Positions 52,811 to 63,676 of a DNA stretch of 64,000 bases are shown in pieces. The DNA comes from Henricia sp. BOLD:AAB3569 (lineage: Eukaryota; Echinodermata; Asteroidea; Spinulosida; Echinasteridae), in NCBI GenBank assembly GCA_037783545.1, contig JBBELK010000375.1:310001-374000 (forward strand). The letters run 5' to 3'. Position 1 is the first letter of the stretch; each line of letters begins with the position of its first letter. A program made the position numbers and the translations under genes. The notes under the pieces are model-generated. The model ran no database searches. It had not been told where the DNA came from and saw only the letters and a program-made list of their open reading frames with translations.

Positions 52811-53483
52811 ACTTTCAACAAAATTAACCAAACCATATTACGGAAGCCCTATCATTGTTTTCAGCGGTCGTTCAATATGTCTGTAAATATTGCTTGACAC
52901 CGAAGGCATATTTTAATAATAATCCCTACTCTATCAAATGAATGAATGTGGGTTTCACCCTTGTGCTTTCGGGGTCAGTGTTATATACTACCACGACCTG
53001 TCCCTGTCTGGCCGCGGGGCCACAGTGCGTGATGCACCGGTCCCAATCCAGCGCAGTTCCCGCTGAAACGCCGGAATAAATTTCCCCTCTTTCCGCCAAC
53101 CTCGCAAAAACTCTGCAACATGCTGTAAGCCACAATTTGTCTTCCAAGACGCAATTACTTTCTTTGATTTTGGCCTCAAGTCCATCCGGGGCGATCGAAA
53201 TTCGCTGGCGAACGGCCAGGGTTCACGGAAGAGTGTGTGTTATAAAAAGGAAGATTCTGTAAGCTTTAGGCTATCATGTACATGTACGGACCGTGTTGGC
53301 GTATTTGGAGCTCTTGACGAGTGCGTTGCACATTGGTATGATGTGATATACTTGCATCTATGTCAGGTCTAATCTATGCTTTGCCATCGGTCATATACTG
53401 TTCCATATACATGCATCAATTAAGACCATAAAAGTCCTTTGTGTCGAGAGAATAGTAAGCATATATATGTCCATGTCAATCAT
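52811..53483. other. Non-repeat island; candidate regulatory sequence
   Basis: 52.93-53.23 kb is GC-balanced, repeat-free and has two overlapping minus frames of 65-73 codons without a known domain. It could be a conserved non-coding element or a lone exon. I cannot decide. Confidence 0.3.
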
Positions 53484-54235
53484 TATTATATCCAGATCAC
53501 ATTTTAACTCCCCCATTTTTCCCTAGGGTGTTAAGATTTCGATACCATATTATTTGTCATATTTTTCTCATTACCCATTCTGAAATGTCGAGCTCTCAAC
53601 CCGTAGGCCTATATATTCAAGAATATCGTAAAAAAAACACTGATGATGTTTTGTAAAAATAGTTCCGACCTGTCAATCAAGCCGAACCCGCCGACCAATC
53701 ACAACAGAGCTAGCAGACAGCGCTCACATAGGTCAAAGTGCATTGCCTTACAACAACATCACGCGATTTTCTGCCCATACAGTTTGTACAGTGTTGTATG
53801 CGGCGTCCGGGTGAAAATTGTGTTTAAATGTCGGGCGATTCGCTGTTCAAAGGTGGGAAAGCGCATTTTGATGAATATATGGCATCCCTGCATTACTAGC
53901 CCTTTATTCAGTGTGTGCTACGGTAACTGTCGACCATAAAACGTAAATACCTTTGAGTTTTCTCCAATTGAATCTGTGCTTTCCATGCCAAGTCCCGTTG
54001 CTTTGTACGTTGTGTGTCGCCATTTTTTTGCGGTGACTTGTGAGCACATAGCAACAGTATCTAAGGGGCGGGGTTAACTGGGCAATCTCGGAACTATGCA
54101 TTTATCTAAATTGGAGATTGCAAATTTGATGTTTTCCTCTCATGAAGAGTATTTTACAATCATGATTGTTAGGTTATAGAACAAACTCAATTTACTGGAT
54201 AAATCTGCGAAACAACTCCACCAAATGTCTTCTCC
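53484..54235 (+). repeat. fam-N copy with a ~440 bp interruption
   Basis: Fam-N sequence (tccagatcacattttaactc, tttcgataccatattatttgtcata) stops near 53657 after the aaaaaaacactgatgatgttttg block. It resumes at about 54100 with taaattggagattgcaaatttgatg and tgattgttaggtta. The interruption shows no clear inverted ends. Confidence 0.6.
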
Positions 54236-54790
54236 GTGCACCAAAAACTCTTGGTGGCGCTGTGTATTGTGAATCATCCAAATCAAAGAAAGAAATGCAA
54301 TTGTTCGTCAGGTCATGTTCTTTCTCCTCTCGTTTTTTCGTCTGACTTCGCATTTACACCAAATGCAATGAGCCGTGTACGCTATCTCGGAGCCCATCAG
54401 AGTAACTCGCTCGTGGCCAGGACTTCATATAGCAGGATTATGCTCTGCGTATCGTGTGAGGGACACGGATAGAGATAGAGAGACTCCTCAGATTGAATAA
54501 AGATTAAGTGTTCCCTTGTGTCAACACACGTTGCTTTCTAATATCGTGTGTCTTACCGTATGCCAGTCACGTTCGTTCATTGTACGGAGTTCTTTGGCAA
54601 ATGATGGATAACTTCGAAGTGATTTTAACGGACGATACGCGTGTAGTATGGCCTGGACAGGAGAGCTTGGGTGCAAAAAGGGCAAGTCGGTGTATAACGA
54701 GTGAGGCGTTTCATTGCTTATGACTGTAAAATTCTTCGGTCGAGCGATGTGCGTTGTACCAACATATGTATATATTTTTTTCATTTCAAG
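54236..54790. other. No gene recognised
   Basis: Frames of 71-87 codons on both strands without a recognisable domain. Confidence 0.35.
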
Positions 54791-55188
54791 TTAAAGGAAG
54801 GGACAACACTTGTTTGAAGTTATTCACGAATTTAATCAAAAATATTACCGATGTATTGCCCAGTGCATAAACCTTCATGAGAATCAGAGAATCATGTTTT
54901 CAACGTCGGCAACCCATTTAATTTTGATGATAAACTCTGCAACTAATGCGATTATATTTGAAATTTTAAAAGGGATGATGACGTCAACCATGCAACGATT
55001 GCATGGATGACGTCAAGATTGATGCCTTGTTTCCCGACACCCATACCCAGTGAAGTATGTAAATATATGTTGTGTCCTGACTCACGCCCTCTCGATCTCA
55101 GGTCCGAGCGCCGAACAGCAAAAGATGGCGACTTACATAAAGCGTACAGAGTTAGGCAACCCTTTGCAAGTGTTGTCCCTTCCTTTAA
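54791..55188. mobile_element. 398 bp TTAA-flanked MITE with perfect ends
   Basis: AAAGGAAGGGACAACACTTG follows the left TTAA and its exact complement precedes the right TTAA. The inverted repeat is perfect. Inside, at 54981-55015, TGACGTCA palindromes flank a ccatgcaa/ttgcatgg stem. Kolobok/T2-like by TTAA and AAAGG. Confidence 0.9.
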
Positions 55189-55917
55189 ATGTGAAAGTTT
55201 TATGTAATTGGATCCTCTACGGAATTTATACCCGTCCCATCTCTATAGTAATGGCGTCATAAAATCTGACAATCTGTCGCTATGATGTATTGCAAATTTA
55301 AAGTTCGACAAAATAAAACGTTTTCGTGATCACTCAATCATGTTGCAATTTGCGTATATATTCGCTGTCAACACGTATTTACATACTTGATGAAATTGTC
55401 ATATTTGACTTAAAAAGGAAATAAATCCAAAACTACGTTGTCAAACCAAGATCATGTTTTGTTAACCTTTTTTCAGAAAAAAAAGCTTAAACAGAAGAAA
55501 CGATGTGTAATGACACGGGATTTTGCAAAGAAAACATTACCGCGCGCCCAATCCCGCTCCCCACAGTTCGCACCCGTATATGAGAGATACATTGATACCC
55601 TCGCAGGATCATTGTTTGATAAACAATCATGCAGTTGAAGGCTGGGTTTGTGTTTTCTTAAAGTAGTCGTGCGTCTCGAGATGAAATCACAAAGATAACA
55701 CGATCTACTCGTTTTAATGGAAATTGTAAGACAAGACAAACATTGATGAGTGGGTATGAGCGGGGCTATGATTTCGGTCTGCGCGTCTTTACTCGGTATC
55801 CGGCAAGGTTTATCTAAGCGTGTTTGGTAATCGATTTTAACAAGATTGTATTGTGCTTATTAAGTATCTGTGCAGAGGATCCATACTATGTGTAGTGTAA
55901 TGTATTTCGTCTTTCAA
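55189..55917. other. No gene recognised
   Basis: Frames of 66-88 codons, none with a domain. The ctcgcaggatcattgtttgataaacaatcatgcag stretch near 55600 has a small inverted repeat. Confidence 0.35.
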
Positions 55918-56645
55918 AGGAGCGTAACTGTCCATATCACTTTATGACCACCCCTACTTACCTCACGGGTGTTAAAGGAGTGTGACCAGATCACTTTTTT
56001 TTACCCATAACTCCCCGGGACTTACTTTATGGGTCATGAGATTTTTATATCATAACATCCGTTATATTTTTCTGATTACGAAACTGAAACTCCCGCGCTT
56101 CTAGGCCGCATATTTCCGAGGATATCGTCGAAAATCCACCGATTATTTGTAAACTAATTTTCCAGTATCAACGTTTATCCACTGAAAGTCGACTCGATAG
56201 TTTTGTTCAATTTTTTACTGGAAATCGCGAATGTTTTCGGGTTTTTGGGACATGGGATGTGTGTATGGGAGTTACTTGATAATATTGGTAAGTTACATCG
56301 AAAACTATTTTTCAGAAACTCTGGTCATGCTCCTTTAAGGTTTTGATACCATATCATTTGTCATAATTTTCTCACTACCATTCTGAAATTTCGCGCTCTC
56401 AATCCGTATATTTTCAAGGATGTCGTAAAAAAATACTGGTTCCTGTAAACTAATTTATCCGCTCCATAAAGCAGTGCAGTGATTACGTACACCAATCTTT
56501 GCTTCGACGTCCAAATTGGAGATTGCAAATGTCTTATTTCCTCTCATAGATAGTATTTTGTGGAGGTATTTTATATGATTGTTAGGTTAGAACGAAATCC
56601 ATTTTCTTGAAATAAAAAATAGAAAAATTTAAGAAGCTCTCTTAT
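55918..56645 (+). mobile_element. fam-N full copy split by a related MITE
   Basis: Blocks aaaggagcgtaactgtccatatcac and cctcacgggtg precede the insertion. gttttgataccatatcatttgtcat, ctcaatccgtatattttcaagg, gcagtgcagtgattacg and aaattggagattgcaaatg follow it. The end is ttaagaagctctctta. Confidence 0.8.
55972..56338. mobile_element. 367 bp MITE nested at TTAA in fam-N
   Basis: Tips TTAAAGGAGTGTGACCAGA and, in complement, TTAAAGGAGCATGACCAGA. Removing the element and one TTAA restores gggtgttaaggttttgatacc, the normal fam-N sequence. TTAA is therefore the target duplication. Confidence 0.85.
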
Positions 56646-57124
56646 TAAAAGCAAAGATGTAATTTCTTTTTTGTTGGGTTACAATAATAGCAAATTTCAT
56701 AAAAAGGTAATACGATGGTATTTTTCTGTCTGAAATCCTGTCAGCAAACCTCCTCGCAACCAGCGACACATCCATAATGCATTTTTCAATCAATGCGTTA
56801 GTCCTCGGGCTGAGTACGCCAGTACAATTCCATTTCCAGCCCGTTTGGGGGCGATTAGTTATTTCACCTGTCCCGCCGGTTCACGCCACAGTCTCCCCCG
56901 TACTCATCCCCGGCCCACCGCGCTAAACTTATTGAATGTCAACCGTAAATGTTATTTCCCCGGGTCCACGGAAAACATTTTGCGGCGCGGACGAGAGCAT
57001 TGGCACCCCAAATAAGTGTTTCACCTGCTAATTTTTTTCAGTCTGCAAAGACGTCTGTGGGAGTGTACACAACTCCTCTAAACCTAAGGACAAGAATGGT
57101 TTCAAAGACAAAGCAGCTGTATTT
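56646..57124. other. Non-repeat island; candidate regulatory sequence
   Basis: 56.75-57.0 kb is GC-richer and repeat-free (gcgattagttatttcacctgtcccgccggttcacgcc, ccccgtactcatccccggcccacc). The 75-codon frame through it has no domain. Confidence 0.35.
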
Positions 57125-57944
57125 TAAAGAAGCTTGTTCAGATTTTTTCCAGAAAATGGATTTCATTCTTACATAAGGCGCAGATCAAAATAGAAACGGT
57201 CTGTATACCGGGAAACGGTACATAAACGATACACCGTTGCACGGTTTTCAGTGAACAAGCAAACATTCAACTTGTCTGGCCAGACGATAGATAAATGGCA
57301 ACGTTCAATTTGGCCCACGTTCGCTGAACAATAAAGAGCTTATCAGATTACGGGCCATTGTGTGACTACTCCTGGCTGACTCGCTGCCACTGTTTATCAC
57401 GTGACCGCCCGAACAAGGGTGTTTAACCACAACCAATTCATGCCCCGGGATGCGCCCGGCTGGAGGGTCGGGCGGGTCCCCTTGAAGTCGTTGGCCAGTA
57501 GCAGCCTTTTGTTCCCTTCGTGGAGGCGGCTAGTTGTAAACCTGTCAATCATCGACCAACCCAGCAAGTTCGAAGCAGAAAAAACGATTTGAAGAGGGAT
57601 TAACTCGAATCGTTTACCGGTATACAGACCGTTTCTATTTTTACCTTGCGCCTAACATTAATTCAAAATACCTCCCTAAAATATTATCCATGAGAATTTG
57701 CAATCTCCAATTTAGATGTGGAAGCAAAAGGGTTGGTGTAATCACGGCACTACTTATGGAACGGTTAAATTGGATTACAAAGCATCGGTGGTTTATTGAT
57801 GATATCCTTGAAAAAGTATACGGATTGAGAGCGCCAACCTTCGGAATGGCAATGAAAAGAATATGACATGATGTGTTATCAAAATTTCAACACCCGTGGG
57901 AAAAATGTGGGGCTCAAAAATGTGATCTGGACACGCTCCTTTAA
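57125..57944 (-). mobile_element. fam-N copy split by a TAA-flanked element
   Basis: ttaaagaagcttgttcagatt at left, and at right gtgatctggacacgctcctttaa. It contains all central fam-N blocks after 57656. A pal-D copy is joined directly to its right tip. Confidence 0.8.
57177..57652. mobile_element. 476 bp PIF/Harbinger-like MITE with TAA duplication
   Basis: Tips GGCGCAGATCAAAATAGAAA and, in complement, GGCGCAAGGTAAAAATAGAAA continue through CGGTCTGTATACCGG. About 33 of 36 positions match. TAA on each flank (57174-57176, 57653-57655) is the expected 3 bp duplication. The interior has aacgggacatttgttc-like CpG sequence with a 63-codon frame and no transposase. Confidence 0.85.
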
Positions 57945-58081
57945 AGGCAGAGTCTCGTCAATGCGCGCGTGAGGCCAAATTCGTGACACTAAATACGCAG
58001 CTCCACAGCAAAGGCATGGAGCTGCGTATTTCGTGGCATGAATTTAGACTCATGGGCGCATTGACGAGCCTTTGCCTTTAA
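57941..58081. mobile_element. pal-D palindromic MITE, copy 4
   Basis: TTAA to TTAA, 141 bp. Arms aaaggcagagtctcgtcaatg and its complement are more diverged than in copies 1-3 (gcgcgtgaggcc / gactcatgggcgc). The inner ctccacagcaaaggcatggag hairpin is kept. Confidence 0.85.
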
Positions 58082-58768
58082 TGTGATGGATTACCGGATC
58101 GTGGGGAAAAATCTCCATGTGTGATTAAGGAAGTATGTGATGTGTGTGCTCATACTTCATCTACGTTCCATAAAAAACAAGGAAAAACTGTTCATGCTTT
58201 CAAGAAATTGTGAGAAGCCACTGTCCTATTTAGACTGGTTCCTTGGTAATCGGGCCCTTTTTTTCGTTCACATTGTCGGCGCCGTTGTGAAAAGTTTCGT
58301 GTGCACACGCACTCACACAAATTAATCTTCAATCATCAATATATTATATCTAACAGAATTATTGCATTAGACATGTAACCACTTTTGTCTTCTATCTGAG
58401 TACTTTTCTTGTCAAATTGTCGATTGCAAATTTGGGAAACTGCAAATCATGATACGGGCTTTTAAATTAAATCTGCACCAAAAACACTGGTTTATTTGTT
58501 TTATATATTGCGCCAATGTTGCTCGGAGCTCTTTTAAAACTCTCCATCCCATTCTGACTTTTGGTATTTTCTGCGTAAATGAATTTCATTAATTTATTCA
58601 TAAATTTTCAAGATTTCACCCTAAACTAACCATGCCCAAGGCACGGATTATTTTTCTAACGGAGCGCAAATAACTTTCCATTTTTGTGCATTTTTTCTTA
58701 ATTCTTTCCTAAATCTTTCCTGTTCTACTTTGGTCGGTTTCACCCGAAATCAACAACTGTCGCAGGCG
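58082..58768. other. No gene recognised
   Basis: AT-rich. A 62-codon plus frame has no domain. Confidence 0.4.
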
Positions 58769-59274
58769 TTAAAGGTAGAACACATGATTGGTATCTCGAA
58801 AATCAGAAATGTTCACGGATTTACTCATAACTTATATAATACAATATAAACATGATAATGGTAGAAAACTTCCCCTTAAATGGTTTTGTCTGAAGTGCTA
58901 TATTTTTTTAGAAATGAGTAAAACAATTATTTTCGTCTTATGAGACGAAAATTCACTTCGCCATGGACCAATTCGCACTGAACCACTTCGCACAAAAGCC
59001 ACTTCGCCCCAAAACCACTTCGCCCAAATGCAACTTCGCCCAAATGCCACTTCGCCCAAATGAAACTTCGCCCCAAAACCACTTCGTGCACAGGCCTTGG
59101 TTCAGGGTGAAGTTGTTTTGGGGCGAAGTGACTGGAGAGCTTTTTTTGACTGTTTTCTCAAAGTTAGACGAAGTACGGAGCTGATTTTGCTCAGGTTGGT
59201 TTTAATCAAGCATTTCGTCAATCACACAGGGAGACAAAACTATTTGTAATGGTTTACCAATCATACCTTTAAAG
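58769..59274 (+). mobile_element. fam-C MITE, copy 5
   Basis: ttaaaggtagaacacatgattggtatctcgaaaatcag at left, the central ttcgtcttatgagacgaa palindrome variant, ccacttcgccc repeats, then gggcgaagtgac and the tttaccaatcatacctttaaag end. Confidence 0.8.
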
Positions 59275-60242
59275 CCGTGCATTTTGGCATTTTTTTTTTA
59301 TTTTAGCTTTTATTTTTTTTTTTTAATTTTAGCTTTTGCTTTCCACATAAAATCCAAAATTTATTATCGTATGAATTTCGTGAACGGTTTTTTAGACTAC
59401 GTCACTAGTTTACTTTCAACTGGTCTTTGGCGTACTCAAGTACTGCCGTATTCAATCGGAATTGGTACACACACGACACGAGCTTATAGCGTGTAAACTC
59501 TATTTGCTTAACACGAATACCGCTGCTGTTCAAATTTACGTGCCTCACTTCTCCGGAATATTGTCGAAGAATTTAATTACAAAATCCCGCAAATAGTCTA
59601 CGAGAGAAATTTAATACATGTAGCTTGATGGACGATTTAAAACGTTGGCATTCAGTCTTGAGTTAAGTATTATCGTATTGTTTGGTCGGTGAAATGTTTT
59701 CATTTTGTTCTGTTTGAATGCCGTGCTCGATTGTATACGTTGTGCCAACAAACCGCATATCGTGTTTTCAAACACGAATTAAGTGGACACAGAAACATTG
59801 CTTCTTTTGTTATGGTTTTAGTTATGGTTGTACTGTATTTTGTGGGTTAATGGTGTACAATGTAATACAATAACATATACTGTTTACGAAATGACCTGCT
59901 TCGGCTCGGCTTGAATTGACATTTTAAAGAATACAAAACGTTGGCTTCGGCTCCTTTCAATGTTGTTGGCGAGACATTTTCAAGACTTTATAGTTATAAA
60001 TCCAAATAGATTAAGTTTGATTGCAAGTTTGGCGTTTTTCCGGTCAAATGGTTGATTAGAATTTTGGGACATTGTGAATGTTGTATAAATTGGAATTATT
60101 TTTATCTATAATTACAAAATGGACAAAAATGAAAGTATTTTTTCCAAAGTTTGGGACAAAAGTGACTATACATAATAAGTCCGTAAAACCGTGCAATGCT
60201 GACCTAACAGAAATATACTAGCCCCATTATACAGTGTTTTAT
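59275..60242. other. No gene; T-rich tracts
   Basis: Imperfect ttttttattttagcttt repeats at 59288-59340. The rest shows no repeat family, exon or RNA gene. Confidence 0.4.
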
Positions 60243-60508
60243 CAGGGGCGGATACAGAATTTTGAAAAGGGGGTGAAATTTTTAAGCATGAAATGCTGAT
60301 GACAATGAAACAGCGAGCGCGTAGCGCGAAGCATTAACGGCTTCTAGATGGATTCTAGATGCTCTGTGGTGCGATCTGGGGCAATATTTAACCACTTTAA
60401 GCAGGAAAAGTGTGCACAAAAAGTTGATTTTTGTTTATTTATTTATTTATTTTTGAAAGGGGGGGGGGGGGCGTGCGACCCCAACGCCCACCCCTGGATC
60501 TGCCCCTG
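60243..60508. mobile_element. hAT-like MITE, CAGGGGCGGAT ends
   Basis: CAGGGGCGGATACAGAATTT at left and, in complement, CAGGGGCAGATCCAGGGGT at right. CAGGGGCGGATCCAG is a recurring terminus of hAT-type elements. The interior has gcgagcgcgtagcgcg, a (ttta)n run and a 12-13 bp poly-G at 60455-60470. No matching 8 bp duplication is seen. Confidence 0.7.
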
Positions 60509-60857
60509 TTTATGTCGTGAGCATGAGAGTTATGGGATTACATACAAACTGTATTCGTGACCCGGGCATTAAGGTGCATCTCTATATACTTTAAGAGAAA
60601 TACAACCACAGAAAATTGACGAATCACGCACGGTCTACTTGGAAAGAACTTTGTATTTCCCTTTCAAAGGAGGGAATTTATTAAAAAGGCTATAATAGCT
60701 GTTTTAGACCTTTTTCGCGAGCAAGCGATTTTTAGTCGTGTTCCTTGAATCAGTCTGTAAAATTGAAATTGTTGATTGGCCTGGTGCCAGACTACTTAGA
60801 AGGCATGTTTTTAGTGCCCTTAAAATTCGGCTTTTTCGTGTTCCATTTGCATACAGG
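60509..60857. other. No gene recognised
   Basis: Nothing supported. It ends at a fam-A copy. Confidence 0.35.
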
Positions 60858-61145
60858 CTGGCGCCCTGAATTCTTTATATTCAAATGGAGGTGCAGCTTA
60901 CAAAGTCACACAGGCCACTATCATCCTGTTGCCACGTGGTGTACAACATTGCCTAGCAAACAACAGTATGGTTGCTTTATGCATTCTCTCCTACGATGAA
61001 CACGTTGTGATGTACTGATTCTGTACTTCACACCTGCTGCATGCACCACATAGCAACAAACAATTAGTCTGGTCAAGTGGATACTAAGTGTGCATGTGAA
61101 CGGAAGCCAGACGCTATTATGTGAATCACACAAAAGGCTAATAGG
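60858..61145 (+). repeat. fam-A near full-length copy
   Basis: ggctggcgccctgaattcttta through agtctggtcaagtggatactaag and gccagacgctattatgtgaatcacacaaaaggcta. All blocks in order. Confidence 0.8.
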
Positions 61146-62750
61146 CCTACATGTATATTGTATAGCAAATGGAAAAATGGGCGACCAAACAATCGTACAA
61201 AAGTGTACGACTGCACGCGACAACTTGCGAGGTTACTACGAAATCGTACCTGTATCGTATCTATAAAAAGTGTAAAATAATATTATATCGAAAATAGGGA
61301 GGCCACCTTTAGTCTTGAAAGTGAGTGGCTGCAATGGTTTTGCATTGAGACAAACATCACGGAGGATTTGCCGTACAGGTACGGGTATGAGGCGAAAAAC
61401 CTCACCTACTGTACACGACACGGCACAAGTACGTCAGGCAAGTTAAAATGAATCGCTATGCAATATATAATTTACCCCGCCCGATCACGTTTGAAGAAGA
61501 AGTGAAGAAGTACGTCAGTATGCCAAACGCTACTCATCTAAAATGTACAAAAGGCTATAACTGTTTCAACAATATGCTTCCTCAATAAACATCAGCCTCG
61601 TTCAGGTATTTCTTTCAAAATCAAACCTGAATTATGTATACAAGATTACAATTCAATAAACAATACACCGATATATCGACCACACGGTCAGAAAATGTCC
61701 TCTCTAACAAAAACTCGCGGTGGCACTATAGGCTTATCTATTGTGAAAACCCCAATAAACTGCTTGTTTTAAAAGCGGTTTATTTTATATTTTCTCAGCT
61801 TTACCGAAATTATTAGATTTCCAATGAAATATCGGCAACAAATACCAATGGAGTGTTATGCACGAAGTTTCACGGGACGCCAAAATTCAAAAATCACAGA
61901 TTTTGCGTCTGACGTTGGATTTTTGCTGATACAACCGTGAAAAGATTGGAAAACCTGAAGGACAGAAACTTCTTTTATTCGTCTTTGCAATTACAAAGAC
62001 TGTCATACTGTCCTCACCACGTATTTACACAATCCATCGTCAAATTGGCACTTTTCGCACCGAGTACAAAACCTTGCCCATGCCTCAATTAATAAATCGC
62101 TTTTCTTTGATCCATCGTTTAAGCCGCCATTTTTTCATGCAGCCGGAACCGCCACTTTTTATTGAATCTTTTCGCGCCAATTTCTATCACCCTCTCTCGC
62201 GTCCGCGTAAATTGCGCGGTCGGCAGTATACACGGTACACTGCGGTTTCGCCACACTGCGGGTTTTCTCCTTCTAATCATTTCTCTGTGGACCGCACTTA
62301 GTACATTGGTGAATCTTTTTTTCTTTTTTCGGACAGTCACCCCAGGCAGTAATGGATGTCGTTTTCGGTCTCTTGGGGAAGTTCTGAGCGGTTGTTCATC
62401 TTTGAGTTTTAATCGAAAATAAAGTTCGGATACAGAGGAAGAAAGCTTCACCTGCGGGCGCACAGATTTATATTTAATATTTATATTTCGGCTTGTTTGA
62501 TTCATTATTTTTCAGCCACAGTTTTATGTATCCCGATGAGGCCCATGTGATGTTTCCCTCATGTTGGTTTTTTTCCTCTGTATAATATGCTGTCATTGTT
62601 AATTTGACCCAAAAATTAATATCAATTTCATGGACCGTACTGTCTTTATTTGAGTTATTGAAAGAAGTACTAACGTTTTTGCGTGGACATTTTTCGCGTA
62701 TCGTACAAATACACGAAGGAACGTCATTCTTCGCCCAGTTTTCGGACACA
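61146..62750. other. No confident gene; short fam-A scrap
   Basis: A fam-A end (gaagtacgtcagtatgccaaacgctactcatctaaaatgtac) lies at 61503-61560. A 128-codon minus frame at 62119-62505 is rich in K and R, lacks a domain, and has a stop-rich counterpart on the plus strand. I do not support it as a gene. Confidence 0.35.
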
Positions 62751-62806
62751 ATGGCGGCGCTCGTACTACAAGGTATTGCGGCAATTAGCCGCACGCGTGG
62801 GTTTTG

Positions 62807-63167
62807 GGCCTACAATAATGGTCCTGTACCATAAACCCAATTTTCTAATTTTTCTTTAACACAATAACATTCAGAACAAAGACTACCATTTTTTCTGGCT
62901 CTTTCAAGCTTCTAAGTTCTAACCACTTTATCTTTTAAAACAAAGTAACGAGTATTGCACAACATCTGTCACAAATGGGAATCGAACCAGGGACATGAAT
63001 ATCAGAAGTTTATCACTCTAACCACTACACCAAACCGTAACCCTACCCCTAACCCTTTACCCCTCTACCCTAGTCTCTTCTCAAGACGTTCAATTAAATT
63101 ATCATATGGTCTGTAATAACAGCGAATAATGGTCCAGGACCATGGTCCAGGACCATTATTGTAGGCC
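62807..63167. mobile_element. 361 bp inverted-end element with tRNA-like insert
   Basis: GGCCTACAATAATGGTCCTG at 62807-62826 and its exact complement at 63148-63167. Next to the right tip an inner ggtccaggaccatggtccaggacc motif is nearly palindromic. At 62970-63030, minus strand, tggtgtagtggttagag (A box) and ggttcgattcccat (B box) mark a tRNA-derived segment without an acceptor stem. taaccctacccctaacccttt follows it. Confidence 0.75.
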
Positions 63168-63204
63168 AGAATCTCATACATGCCAATTAGCCTCAGGTTT
63201 TGCA

Positions 63205-63495
63205 TGTAACCTTTGCACAATGACTGGTGCCCCGATGTTTTACATTTAAATGGAAGTGTAGTTTCGGCTGTAGTTTAGACAGCACTTGCAATGGTGTTGC
63301 TAAATGGTGCGCGCCATTGCCTCGCAAACAGTCTGGTTGCTATATGCCTTTCTTTCCTATACAGTGAACACGATATTGATTTATAGCAACAAAAATTGTG
63401 TCTGGTCAAATACTAAGTGTGCATGTGAAAGGAGGTACGTCAGTACACCAGACGCTGTATCCATGTGAAACACGCAAAAGCTAATTTCAATTATT
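63205..63495 (+). repeat. fam-A copy
   Basis: tgactggtgccccgatgttt, ggaagtgtagtttcggctg, gttgctatatgcctttcttt, gtctggtcaaatactaagtgtgcatgtg and gtacaccagacgctgtatcc blocks. Confidence 0.75.
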
Positions 63496-63544
63496 TCGGT
63501 GCAGTGTATGTGCGGTGTATCGTTTCTTCGCACAAGGATAGACA

Positions 63545-63676
63545 CTTACGGCCAAGACAGGGGGCAGTCAGTGTCCCCATACGTCTTGCACGACTAGGCA
63601 CTTTGCAGATCTAGTGTCACATCATTTAAATATAAAAATCTGCCCCTGTCATGGCCGCCTGTGCAAACGGTCTATA
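63545..63676. mobile_element. fam-E palindromic MITE, copy 3
   Basis: ggccaagacagggggcagtcagtg at left and atctgcccctgtcatggccgcctgtgca at right are inverted, as in the copies at 22037 and 38450. The centre tgtcacatcatttaaata is shared. Confidence 0.75.

Noticed and set aside
62119..62505. 128-codon minus-strand frame rich in basic residues
   Set aside because: No domain, no splice support, and composition follows A/G-rich DNA.
62751..62806. ATGGCGGCGCTCGTACTACA start in good context (acacaATGG), which could be a first exon
   Set aside because: It is open for only ~19 codons before the inverted-end element at 62807, with no downstream exon. The ATGGCGGC word is common here in non-coding repeats.
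63036..63070. Interstitial telomere repeat (taaccctacccctaaccc)
   Set aside because: Only two or three imperfect units, and it adjoins a tRNA-derived segment, so it is more likely a retroposon tail.
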